From JBDTMT01 sp033764095 (GTDB lineage: Bacteria; Desulfobacterota; Binatia; HRBIN30; CADEER01), in contig JANRJF010000021.1 of assembly GCA_033764095.1 (NCBI GenBank), positions 1-16,003 on the forward strand: a DNA stretch of 16,003 bases. Reading direction: 5' to 3'. Made by a program: the position numbers and the translations under genes. Below, one piece after another: positions 7,833-15,805 of this stretch. The notes under the pieces were generated by a model that saw only the letters and a program-made list of their open reading frames with translations, searched no databases and was not told where the DNA came from. Every line of letters begins with the position of its first letter. Within the stretch, counting starts at the first letter, position 1.

Positions 7833-9242
7833 TCAGCGCCGCGGCGCCGCCTGGCGCAGCTCGCCCTCGATGCCGGCCAACGTCTGATCCACCTCCGCCT
7901 CGGCGGCGCGGCGCGTCTCGATCACCCGCACCGCGTACATCACCGTCGAGTGGTCGCGGCCGCCGAACTTCTCGGCGATGGTCGGGAAGGACGCTTCGGC
8001 GACGGTGCGGCTCAGGTACATCGCCAGCTGGCGCGGATACGACACCTCGCGCTCGCGCCGGTGCGAGATCAGGTCGGCGACGCTGACCCCGAAGCGACTG
8101 CTGATCATCGCCTGGATCGCCTCGACCGAGACGTGCGTGCGCGTGCGCGCGTACGGGCCGAGCGCCGCGGTGGCGATCTCCAGCGTGATCTCCGTGCCGC
8201 GCACCGTCGCCATCGCGGCCACCCGGTTCAACGTGCCCTCCAGCTCGCGCACGCTGGTGCCGCTGCGCTGCACCAGCAGATCCGCCACCTCGTCGCTCAG
8301 CTCGACCTGTTGCGAGGCCGCCTTGGCGCGCAGGATGGCGAGCCGCATCTCGCGCGTCGGCGGGTGCACGTCGGCGATCAGCCCGCCCTCGAAGCGGCTG
8401 CGCAGGCGCTGCTCCAGGCCGGCGATCTGCGCCGGCGCCTTGTCGGAGGTCAGCACGATCTGCTTGTCGGCGCCGTACAGCGCGTTGAAGGTGTGGAAGA
8501 ACTCCTCCTGCGTGCGCTCCTTGCCGGCGAGGAACTGGATGTCGTCGAGGATCAGCATGTCGACCTGGCGGAAGCGTTCGCGGAAGCTGTTCATCTGATC
8601 CTGTTTCAACGAGGTGATCAGCGCGTTCATGAACGACTCGGCCGACAGGCAGGCGACCTGGAAGCGGGCGCGACGCCGCAACACCTCGTGCGCGATCGCG
8701 GTGACCAGGTGCGTCTTGCCGAGCCCGACGCCGCCGTGCAGGAAGACCGGGTTGAAGCGCGTGCCCGGCGCCTGGCTGACCGCCTGCGCCGCCTGGAACG
8801 CCACTTCGTTCGCCGCGCCGACGACGAAGTTGTCGAACGTGTAGTGCGCCACCAGCCGACCGATCTTCGGCTGGCGCGGCGGACGCGCGCCATTGCCGTT
8901 CGACGCGCTCGGCGCGCCGGTGCCGGCGCCGGCGCTCGCGCTCGCGTCGCGCGCCGCCGGCGCGGTGAGCGCCGCCACCGCCGGCGACACGGCGCGCGGC
9001 GTACCGTCCGGCGCGACCACGACGCGCACCGCGCACGGCGTGCCGGCGAGCTCGGTCAGCGTGTCACGTATCGTCGGCAGGAAGTGACGCGTCACCCACG
9101 ACTGGAAAAATCGACTCGGCACCTCGAGCTGGATGTCGCGCGCGTCGCCCTGACAGCGAATCGGCTCGATCCATGCGGCGAAGTTCCGTTCCCCCATGTG
9201 TTGTCGCAACACCGGCAATGCCGCCGACCAGAGTGCCTCCAT
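7833..9242 (-). CDS. dnaA: Chromosomal replication initiator protein DnaA
   Basis: DnaA is the AAA+ ATPase that binds DnaA boxes at oriC, opens the origin and loads the DnaB helicase. The 469-residue length is typical. Domain I covers about 1-75 (MEALWSAALPVLRQHMGERNFAAWI). A low-complexity Ala/Gly/Pro linker (domain II) follows to about 130. The AAA+ domain starts at YTFDNFVVG (134-142), with Walker A GGVGLGKTH at 170-178, Walker B MLILDDIQF at 229-237 and the RLRSRFEGG arginine-finger region at 279-287. The DNA-binding domain IV carries the family signature GGRDHSTV at 427-434. The ATG at 9242 has GAGGGG about 10 nt upstream. dnaN and recF are not adjacent: the next gene downstream is an FG-GAP protein. 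The leader contains DnaA-box-like sequences consistent with autoregulation. Confidence 0.98.
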   Translation of the reverse strand: MEALWSAALPVLRQHMGERNFAAWIEPIRCQGDARDIQLEVPSRFFQSWVTRHFLPTIRDTLTELAGTPCAVRVVVAPDGTPRAVSPAVAALTAPAARDASASAGAGTGAPSASNGNGARPPRQPKIGRLVAHYTFDNFVVGAANEVAFQAAQAVSQAPGTRFNPVFLHGGVGLGKTHLVTAIAHEVLRRRARFQVACLSAESFMNALITSLKQDQMNSFRERFRQVDMLILDDIQFLAGKERTQEEFFHTFNALYGADKQIVLTSDKAPAQIAGLEQRLRSRFEGGLIADVHPPTREMRLAILRAKAASQQVELSDEVADLLVQRSGTSVRELEGTLNRVAAMATVRGTEITLEIATAALGPYARTRTHVSVEAIQAMISSRFGVSVADLISHRREREVSYPRQLAMYLSRTVAEASFPTIAEKFGGRDHSTVMYAVRVIETRRAAEAEVDQTLAGIEGELRQAAPRR

Positions 9243-9299
9243 GCGCGCCCACCCCTCATGACCGTTGGCGACTCGTTTCGCCGGTCGGGCTCGCGACGA

Positions 9300-9355
9300 C
9301 TTTCCACACCTGGGGACAACTCAGTAACCCACCGCCACCACGCCACTTCTCCCCA
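9300..9355. promoter_or_regulatory. Cluster of DnaA-box-like sites
   Basis: Three 9-mers match the consensus TTATCCACA at seven of nine positions: CTTTCCACA at 9300-9308 (plus), TTGTCCCCA at 9319-9311 (minus) and TTCTCCCCA at 9347-9355 (plus). By simple counting with equal base frequencies, about 0.16 such matches are expected in 60 bp on both strands. They lie inside the predicted dnaA leader, where DnaA binding would repress dnaA expression. Confidence 0.4.
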
Positions 9356-9488
9356 CACTCCACAGCCACATGCACAGTCGCCGACGTCTCCTCCGCCGCG
9401 CCCCCCTCGATCGGAGAGCGATGCGTGGACCCGAACAGCATCATTCTGAAACGAAAAAGTTGTGAGAACCGAAACGGAAGAGGCGCCG

Positions 9489-9517
9489 GTTCTATTCCCG
9501 GCAGTCATTCCTGTCAA
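9489..9517 (-). promoter_or_regulatory. Predicted sigma70-type promoter of dnaA
   Basis: On the minus strand a perfect TTGACA (9517-9512) is followed after exactly 17 bp by TAGAAC (9494-9489), which matches TATAAT at four positions. Transcription would begin near 9482 and give a 240-nt leader that contains the DnaA-box-like cluster before the dnaA ATG at 9242. Confidence 0.55.
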
Positions 9518-9561
9518 GAAATTTTCCGCAGCGATGCGCGCGCGAGAGTCATCGCATGCAC

Positions 9562-9611
9562 TCGCTCATCGCTCATCGCTCGTCGCTCATCGCTCGTCTT
9601 TGATCGAGCGA
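9562..9611. repeat. Heptamer tandem repeat with terminal inverted repeat
   Basis: Five consecutive copies of the 7-bp unit TCGCTCA or TCGCTCG run from 9562 to 9596. The last copy (9590-9596) is the exact reverse complement of CGAGCGA at 9605-9611 with an 8-nt loop. The array lies about 30 bp past the stop of the minus-strand VKOR-DsbA gene. The hairpin could act in its transcript end, though no T-run follows. Further CGACGA-type short repeats continue to about 9635. Confidence 0.7.
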
Positions 9612-9642
9612 ACGACGAAGCACGACGAACGACGCGTGGCGA

Positions 9643-10821
9643 TCAGCTCGGTCGCTCGAGTTGGATCGCGTAGCTCAACATCTGCGCCGTCGGTGCGCCG
9701 CGGAAGGTGCGGCCGTTGAAGTACAACGTCGGCGTCGATTCGATCTTGAGCTGGGTGCCGGCGGCGATGTCGCGTTGCACGGCGGCGCGCGCCGCATCGC
9801 TCTCCAGGCAGGCGGTGAACTGGGCGCGGTCGAGTCCGACGCGCTCGGCGTAGGCGAACAGGCTGTCGCGATCGAACACCGGCTGATGTTCGAAGAGTTG
9901 ATCGTGGTACTCCCAGAACTTCTGTTGCTGGCCGGCGCACTCCGCCGCGACGGCGGCGAGGCACGCGTAGCGATGGCCGGCGCCGGGGGGAATGGTCGGG
10001 TTGCAGGCGCTGTCGAGCGGGAAGTGACGGAAGCGCACCTGCACGTCCTTGCTGTAGCGCGGCAGGACTTCCTTGAGACTCTCGTACGCTTTCAGGCAGT
10101 GGCCGCACTCGAAGTCGGAGAACTCGACGATGGTCACCTTGGGGTCGCTGCTGCCCTTCACGTGTCCGCCGCTCAGGTCGCCGTCGGTGACCGGCATGGC
10201 GCGATACTTCTCGCAGAAGCTCGGATCGCGCTCGCACACCTGCGCGGGGGTGAGATCGTAGGCCGAGGCGCTCACCTTCCACGCCAGCGTGCCGGCGAGC
10301 AGCACCAACGCGGCGACGGCGCCGACGCCGGCGAGGCGGGCGCGCGCCTGCCAGGTCTGCTGATCGCGCGTCACCGCCTGGGTCGCCGAGGCGAGCCGGG
10401 CGGTGGCGACCAGCAGCGCCAGGTTGACGACGTAGAGGCCGGTGCAGAACGGGCAGATCGCGCCGAGCACGAACACCGACACCAGCGCCAGGTAGAGCGA
10501 GAAGCCGAGCGCGGCGACGGCGGCGATGAACAGGCCGCTGGCGAGCTGGCGGCGGCGCTGCGCCGAGCCGGTCTGCCAGGCCACCAGCGCGGCGAGCGCG
10601 AAGCCGGCATAGGCGGCGACCGCGGTCCACGCGATCGGAATGCCGAACAGGTAGGCGTAGTCGCTGCTCAGCACGACCTCGCAGTTGATCGCGCTGCTGA
10701 CGTTGCAGGCCGGCGCGATCTTCTGCGTCAGCTGCCAGTGCGTGTGGGACAGCTCGAGGCCGATGGCGAGGCCGATCAGCGCCAGCACCAGGGTGGCGAT
10801 TGCGGGGCGCTTGAAGGCCAT
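9643..10821 (-). CDS. VKOR-DsbA fusion, disulfide-bond formation protein
   Basis: The protein has 392 residues. The N-terminal half is a vitamin K epoxide reductase (VKOR) domain in the inner membrane, with several hydrophobic helices (about 7-25, 57-82, 94-120, 124-142). It has loop cysteines C39 and C47 with the CX7C spacing of the family, and the quinone-site pair CPFC (C123, C126). After one more helix (about 163-182), a periplasmic thioredoxin-fold DsbA-like domain carries the active site CGHC (C239, C242) and a cis-proline at TP (P364). The domain would oxidise exported proteins and pass electrons to quinone, replacing a DsbA/DsbB pair. The ATG at 10821 is chosen over the one at 10884 because it starts MAFKRP directly before the first helix. 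Likely clients include the Cys-bearing secreted proteins encoded nearby (inference). Confidence 0.93.
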   Translation of the reverse strand: MAFKRPAIATLVLALIGLAIGLELSHTHWQLTQKIAPACNVSSAINCEVVLSSDYAYLFGIPIAWTAVAAYAGFALAALVAWQTGSAQRRRQLASGLFIAAVAALGFSLYLALVSVFVLGAICPFCTGLYVVNLALLVATARLASATQAVTRDQQTWQARARLAGVGAVAALVLLAGTLAWKVSASAYDLTPAQVCERDPSFCEKYRAMPVTDGDLSGGHVKGSSDPKVTIVEFSDFECGHCLKAYESLKEVLPRYSKDVQVRFRHFPLDSACNPTIPPGAGHRYACLAAVAAECAGQQQKFWEYHDQLFEHQPVFDRDSLFAYAERVGLDRAQFTACLESDAARAAVQRDIAAGTQLKIESTPTLYFNGRTFRGAPTAQMLSYAIQLERPS

Positions 10822-11040
10822 CGGAAGGACCCTACTGAGCCGGTTCTGCGGTTGCGAGTCAACCGCGCCCGCCGCGCTCTTCACGAGCGCGAGCGGTGCG
10901 CCGACGCCGGCGCGGCGGCGGCGGCGGGCCGCGTTGACCCTGTCGGCTCGCAGTTGCTAGGCAGCATCGCGCGAGCAGTACCCGAAGCGTCGCCGGCGAC
11001 GCAAACCGCCGCCGGCCGGGGACCGCCGCCCGAGGATCCG
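10822..11040. other. Divergent intergenic region, VKOR-DsbA and polysaccharide locus
   Basis: The two flanking genes are transcribed away from each other, so both promoters should lie here. On the plus strand TTGACC occurs at 10934-10939 and on the minus strand TTGACT at 10862-10857, but neither has a convincing -10 box at 16-18 bp. A 7-bp inverted repeat, GCGGTTG at 10848-10854 and CAACCGC at 10860-10866 with a 5-nt loop, overlaps the minus-strand -35-like box and could be an operator. This is weak evidence. Confidence 0.3.
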
Positions 11041-12177
11041 TTGCGAGTCGCGCACATCGCGCCCGTCTTTCCCCCCTACCGCGGCGGCATGGGGACGGTG
11101 GCCTACCACCAGGCCCGCGCGCTGGCGGCGGCCGGCGCACAGGTGACCGTCTTCACGCCGCGCCACGCCAAGCCGCGGCGCATCCCGGACGGCGTCGAGG
11201 TGGTCGAGCTGCCGGCGCTGATCGAGCGCGGCAACGCCGCCTGCCTGCCGCAGGCGGTGCTGCGGGCGCGGCGCTTCGACGTCATCCACCTGCACTACCC
11301 GTTCTTCGGCACCGCCGAGCTGCTGGCGGCGCGCCGTCTGGCGCTGGGGCCGCCGCTGGTGCTGCAGTACCAGATGGACGTGGTCGGCGTGCACTGGAAG
11401 GCGCGCCTCTTCCAGTGGCACACGCGCGGCGTCCTGCCGCTGATCCTGCGCGCCGCCGACGCCATCGTCGTCACCTCGCACGACTACGCCGCCTCGTCGT
11501 TTCTCGCGCCGCGCCTGGCCGACCTGGAGCGCAAGCTGGTGGCGATCCCGGGCGGCGTCGACCTGCAGTCCTTCACGCCCGACGCCGAGCGCGGCGCCGC
11601 GCGCGCCCAGTTCGGCCTCGCCGAACGGCCGACGATCGGCTTCCTCGCGCGGCTCGACCGCGCCCACTACTTCAAGGGGCTGCACGTGCTGATCGAGGCG
11701 CTGGCGCAGATCCCGGAGGCGGCGTTGATGGTCGGCGGCGACGGCGAGTGGCGCGCCGAGTACGAAGCGCAGGCACGCACCCGCCTCGGCGATCGGGCCC
11801 GCTTCGTCGGCGACATCCCGGACGCCGCCCTGCCCGCCTTCTATCGCGCCGCCGACGTGCTGGCGCTGCCGTCGATCGACCGCACCGAGGCCTTCGGCCT
11901 GGTGCTGCTGGAGGCGCTCGCCTGCGGCACGCCGGTGGTCGCCTCGCGCCTGCCTGGCGTGCGCACGCTGGTCGACGACGGCCGCACCGGCTTCCTGGTC
12001 GATCCCGGCGATGCGCTCGACCTCGCCGCCAAGCTGGCGCGTGCGCTGCGCGAGCGCGCCACGCTGTCGCCCAACGCGGTCGCCTTCGTGCGCGCCCGCT
12101 ACAGCTGGGAGGTCATCGCCGGCCAGCTGCTCGCCCTCTACCAGCGGCTGATCGCCGGCCAGGGAGCGCGCCCGTGA
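11041..12177 (+). CDS. GT4-family glycosyltransferase
   Basis: The predicted 378-residue enzyme is a retaining GT-B-fold glycosyltransferase of family GT4, transferring a sugar from a nucleotide donor to a growing surface glycan at the cytoplasmic membrane. The start is taken as TTG at 11041, giving (M)RVAHIAPVFPPYRGGMG, the usual GT4 N-terminus with its Gly-rich acceptor-side loop; GAGGA lies 4 nt upstream and no in-frame ATG fits. The C-terminal donor domain contains GFLARLDRAHYFKGLHVLIEA, GDIPDAALPAFYRAADVLALPS and the EX7E motif (E283, E291) in EAFGLVLLEALACGTPVVAS. It is the first gene of the polysaccharide locus, and its TGA overlaps the GTG start of wecB. Donor and acceptor cannot be read from sequence; a mannosyl- or rhamnosyl-type transferase would suit the downstream gmd. 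Confidence 0.9.
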   Translation: MRVAHIAPVFPPYRGGMGTVAYHQARALAAAGAQVTVFTPRHAKPRRIPDGVEVVELPALIERGNAACLPQAVLRARRFDVIHLHYPFFGTAELLAARRLALGPPLVLQYQMDVVGVHWKARLFQWHTRGVLPLILRAADAIVVTSHDYAASSFLAPRLADLERKLVAIPGGVDLQSFTPDAERGAARAQFGLAERPTIGFLARLDRAHYFKGLHVLIEALAQIPEAALMVGGDGEWRAEYEAQARTRLGDRARFVGDIPDAALPAFYRAADVLALPSIDRTEAFGLVLLEALACGTPVVASRLPGVRTLVDDGRTGFLVDPGDALDLAAKLARALRERATLSPNAVAFVRARYSWEVIAGQLLALYQRLIAGQGARP

Positions 12178-13289
12178 CGCGCCGGCCGGTGCTGGTGGTG
12201 CTCGGCACGCGGCCGGAGGCGATCAAGCTGGCGCCGGTGCTCGCCGCGCTGGCCGGCTCGCCGCACCTGAGGCCGCGCCTCTGCGTCAGCGGCCAGCACC
12301 GCGAGATGCTGGATCAGATGTTGGCGGTGTTCGGCCTGACGCCTGATCACGATCTGGCGGTGATGCAGCCCGGCCAGGAGCTCGGCGGGCTGACGGCACG
12401 CATCGTCACCGGGCTCGCCCCGGTGCTGGCGGCCGAGCGGCCGGCGGCGCTGCTGGTGCAGGGCGACACCACCACCGCCTTTGCCGCGGCGCTGGCGGCG
12501 TTCTACGCCGGCGTGCCGGTCGGCCACGTCGAGGCCGGCCTGCGCACCGGCCGCCTCGACCAGCCGTTCCCGGAGGAGATGAACCGCCGCCTGGTGACCC
12601 AGCTGGCGCGCTGGCACTACGCGCCGACCGAACGCGCCGCCGCGGCGCTGCGCCGCGAGGGCGTCGGCGCCGACCGTATCATTGTAAGCGGCAATCCGGT
12701 CGTCGACGCGCTGCAGGCGATTGCCGCCGGCGCTCCGGCGCCGCCGCCGGAGCTCGCCGACCTCGGCGCGGCGCGCCTGCTGCTGGTCACCGGCCATCGC
12801 CGCGAGAGCTTCGGCCCCGGCCTGGCGGGGCTGTGCGACGCCTTGGCGGCGCTCGCCGACCGCTTCGCCGACCTGCGCATCGTCTACCCGGTCCATCTCA
12901 ACCCGTCGGTGCACGGCCCGGTGCGCGCGCGCCTCGGCGCCCACCCGCGCATCACCCTCACCGCGCCGCTCGACTACCTCGCCTTCGTCGCGCTGCTGCG
13001 CCGCGCCCACCTGGTGATCACCGACTCCGGCGGCGTGCAGGAGGAGGCGCCGAGCTTCGCCGTGCCGGTGCTGGTGACGCGCGCCGCCACCGAGCGCCAG
13101 GAAGCGCTCGATGCCGGCGTCGCCCGCCTGGTCGGCACCGACCGCGACGCCATCGTCGCCGCCGCCAGCGCGCTGCTCGCCGACCCGGCGGCGCACGCCG
13201 CCATGCGCGCCACCGCCAACCCGTTCGGCGACGGCCAGGCGGCGGCGCGCATCGTCGATCACCTGGCGGCGGCGTTGAACGCACGGTGA
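12174..13289 (+). CDS. wecB: UDP-N-acetylglucosamine 2-epimerase (non-hydrolysing)
   Basis: This 371-residue enzyme interconverts UDP-GlcNAc and UDP-ManNAc in the cytosol, a precursor step for ManNAc- or ManNAcA-containing surface polysaccharides. Length is normal for WecB/MnaA. Family motifs are LGTRPEAIKLAPVL at about 10-23, GDTTT with D98, HVEAGLRTG with E120, PFPEEMNRR with E134, TGHRRESFG with H208, and DSGGVQEEAP near 285. D98, E120, E134 and H208 correspond in context to the catalytic Asp, two Glu and His of E. coli WecB. The start is GTG at 12174, overlapping the upstream stop as GTGA, with GGGAG 8 nt before it. A small variation is TERQEAL where TERPEA is usual. A long hairpin begins exactly at its stop codon. 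No wecC is seen in the window. Confidence 0.95.
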   Translation: MTRRPVLVVLGTRPEAIKLAPVLAALAGSPHLRPRLCVSGQHREMLDQMLAVFGLTPDHDLAVMQPGQELGGLTARIVTGLAPVLAAERPAALLVQGDTTTAFAAALAAFYAGVPVGHVEAGLRTGRLDQPFPEEMNRRLVTQLARWHYAPTERAAAALRREGVGADRIIVSGNPVVDALQAIAAGAPAPPPELADLGAARLLLVTGHRRESFGPGLAGLCDALAALADRFADLRIVYPVHLNPSVHGPVRARLGAHPRITLTAPLDYLAFVALLRRAHLVITDSGGVQEEAPSFAVPVLVTRAATERQEALDAGVARLVGTDRDAIVAAASALLADPAAHAAMRATANPFGDGQAAARIVDHLAAALNAR

Positions 13290-13352
13290 CCACTACGCCA
13301 CGACGACACCACGACACCACGCCGTGTCGTTGTGCCGTCGTGGCGTAGTGGT
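13289..13352. repeat. Octamer-unit hairpin element between wecB and wzm
   Basis: The left arm 13289-13317 and right arm 13324-13352 form a 29-bp stem with two mismatches and a 6-nt loop. The outer 17 bp are perfect. The left arm is a run of 8-bp units: CCACTACG, CCACGACG, ACACCACG, ACACCACG. It starts on the last base of the wecB stop codon and ends 13 bp before the wzm ATG, leaving the wzm ribosome-binding site AAAGGG just outside. In the mRNA it could separate expression or stability of the two halves of the operon. The same unit family recurs at 15449-15694. Confidence 0.85.
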
Positions 13353-13365
13353 AAAGGGCGCTCGC

Positions 13366-14192
13366 ATGACCGCCCCGCGTCCGCTCGTCGCCACCGTCCC
13401 GGGAGGGCTGGCGCTGCGCGCGGTGTGGCAGTACCGCGGCTTCGTCGCGGGGCTGGTGCGGCGCGAGTTCGCGGCGCGCTACCTGCAGTCGGTGCTCGGT
13501 GCCGCCTGGGCGCTGCTGACGCCGCTGGCCACCATCGCCATCTACACGCTGGTGTTCGCCAACGTCATGGGCGCGCGCATGCCGGGTACTGAGGATCGCT
13601 TCGCCTACAGCGTCTTCCTCTGCGCCGGGCTGCTGCCGTGGAACTACTTCAGCGAGGTGGTGCTGCGCGGGCTCAACGTCTTCCTCGAGTACGCGCCGCT
13701 GCTGAAGAAGGTGAGCTTTCCGCGCAGCGTGCTGCCGGTCGCGCTGCTGTGCACGGCGACGCTCAACTTCGCCATCATCTTCGGCCTCTTCCTGGTCGTC
13801 CTCATCGGCCTCGGCCGCTTTCCCGGCTGGGCGGTGCTCGCCTTCGTGCCGCTGCTGGCGCTGCAGCAGGCGCTGGCGCTCGGGCTCGGCGTGCTGCTCG
13901 GCGTGCTGAACGTGTTCTTCCGCGACGTCGGCCAGGCGGTCGGCGTGCTGCTGCAGTTCTGGTTCTGGCTGACGCCGATCGTCTACAGCGCCAGCGTCCT
14001 GCCGCAGCGCGCCCGCGGCTGGCTGGCGCTGAACCCGCTCACCGCGCTGGTCGATGCCTACCAGCAGATCCTGCTGACCGGCGCCTGGCCGGACTGGGCG
14101 GCGCTGCGCGGCCACGCGCTCGCCGCGGCGTTGCTGTGCGGCCTGGCGGCATTCGCCTTCAGCCGGTTGCAGGGCGAGCTGGTCGACGAGCT

Positions 14193-14196
<4 letters not shown>
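13366..14196 (+). CDS. wzm: ABC-2 type polysaccharide export permease (Wzm-like)
   Basis: This 276-residue inner-membrane protein is the channel half of an ABC exporter that moves a finished, lipid-linked O-antigen or capsule chain across the inner membrane. It begins with a cytosolic amphipathic segment (LVRREFAARYLQSVLGAAWALL), followed by about six hydrophobic helices. It carries the typical ABC-2 polysaccharide permease regions NYFSEVVLRGLNVFLEYAPLLKKVSFPRSVLPVA and NVFFRDVGQAVGVLLQFWFWLTPIVYS, read here as landmarks near residues 88-125 and 181-210. The ATG at 13366 has AAAGGG 7 nt upstream. An in-frame ATG at 13324 is rejected because it lies in the right arm of the hairpin. Its stop overlaps the wzt GTG start as GTGA, so permease and ATPase are translationally coupled. 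Confidence 0.94.
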
Positions 14197-15419
<1,223 letters not shown>

Positions 15420-15448
15420 GGCCGTTCGGCGGCGCTGCGTGAACACGG

Positions 15449-15694
15449 AACCACTACGACACCACGACACCACGGCACCACGACGACGAAGGAGTTGACC
15501 ACCAAGCCACCAAGACACCAAGGACACCAAGAAGCCTGATCATCTAAAGGGCACAGAAAGAGGAAGAGGCGGCGACTGATCCTCGCTCTTGGTGTCCTTG
15601 GTGTCTTGGTGGTCAACTCCTCGTCGTCGTTTGTGCCGCGGTGCCGTGGTGCCGCGGTGTCGTGGTGCCGTGGTGTCGTGGTGTCGTGGTGGTT
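15449..15694. repeat. Large octamer-unit inverted repeat element between wzt and gmd
   Basis: The element has two nested layers. The outer left arm has four 8-bp units (CCACTACG, ACACCACG twice, GCACCACG; 15451-15482). The outer right arm has seven units of the complementary type (CGTGGTGT, CGCGGTGC and similar; 15637-15692). The inner layer is GGAGTTGACCACCAAG plus ACACCAAG-type units at 15491-15531, matched by the reverse complement at 15588-15620; the left side has one extra CCACCAAG unit. The 56-bp centre (15532-15587) is unrelated and AT-richer. Unit number differs between arms (4 against 7, and 4 against 3), which points to slippage or recombination after the arms formed. The terminal unit CCACTACG is shared with the element at 13289-13352. 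Confidence 0.85.
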
Positions 15695-15744
15695 CCCGGC
15701 GCGCACGCACGCCGCGCGCGGGCCGCTTCGCACCGCCGGCGTGC

Positions 15745-15750
15745 TTGACA
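15745..15750 (+). promoter_or_regulatory. Possible -35 box upstream of gmd
   Basis: A perfect TTGACA lies 55 bp before the gmd start, just after the repeat element. No good -10 box is found 16-18 bp downstream (GTCGGG at 17 bp), so this is suggestive only. A promoter here would be expected because the large inverted repeat probably interrupts transcription from wzt. Confidence 0.25.
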
Positions 15751-15805
15751 AGCCGCCCGTCTCCAGTGTCGGGTGGGCGCGGGATTTTCGAGGAGATCAG
15801 GCGAA

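Larger units (their letters stand above)
9243..9642. other. dnaA upstream region, candidate control region or oriC
   Basis: This 400-bp gap has no convincing gene. It holds the dnaA promoter, a cluster of DnaA-box-like 9-mers at 9300-9355, two locally AT-rich patches (about 9440-9465 and 9511-9528) and a heptamer tandem repeat near the VKOR-DsbA stop. Origins are often next to dnaA and contain DnaA boxes plus an AT-rich unwinding element, so this is a reasonable oriC candidate. The boxes are all two mismatches from the consensus, so it may equally be only the dnaA autoregulatory region. Confidence 0.4.
15420..15805. other. Intergenic region between wzt and gmd
   Basis: This 386-bp gap holds no convincing gene. 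Overlapping the wzt stop, GCCGCCG at 15403-15409 can pair with CGGCGGC at 15427-15433. The 246-bp octamer-repeat inverted element at 15449-15694 takes up most of the gap. The remaining 110 bp carry a TTGACA box and the ribosome-binding site of gmd. Confidence 0.6.

Noticed and set aside
4664..8086. A 1140-codon plus-strand open frame opposite two FG-GAP genes and dnaA
   Set aside because: It crosses three real minus-strand genes, has no recognisable domain and reflects codon bias.
7638..9449. A 603-codon plus-strand open frame opposite dnaA
   Set aside because: The opposite strand encodes an unambiguous full-length DnaA.
9459..9467. TTGTGAGAA as a further DnaA box
   Set aside because: Its reverse complement matches the consensus at only five of nine positions.
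10822..10884. Earlier ATG start for the VKOR-DsbA gene at 10884
   Set aside because: The extra 21 residues are polar and not part of the family; MAFKRP followed by the first helix is a normal VKOR N-terminus.
9661..11040. Upstream extension of the GT4 frame by 460 codons
   Set aside because: This part is antisense to the VKOR-DsbA gene and then crosses the divergent intergenic region; GT4 similarity begins exactly at the TTG at 11041.
13289..13352. Classical rho-independent terminator after wecB
   Set aside because: The hairpin is strong but no T-run follows, the wzm ribosome-binding site comes straight after, and the sequence belongs to a repeat family.
13324..13365. Earlier ATG start for wzm at 13324
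   Set aside because: It lies in the right arm of the hairpin with no ribosome-binding site, and the extra residues are translated repeat. The ATG at 13366 has AAAGGG correctly spaced.
15449..15694. CRISPR array or insertion sequence
   Set aside because: The units are 8 bp with no spacers, the arms are inverted rather than direct, and no transposase or Cas gene is present.
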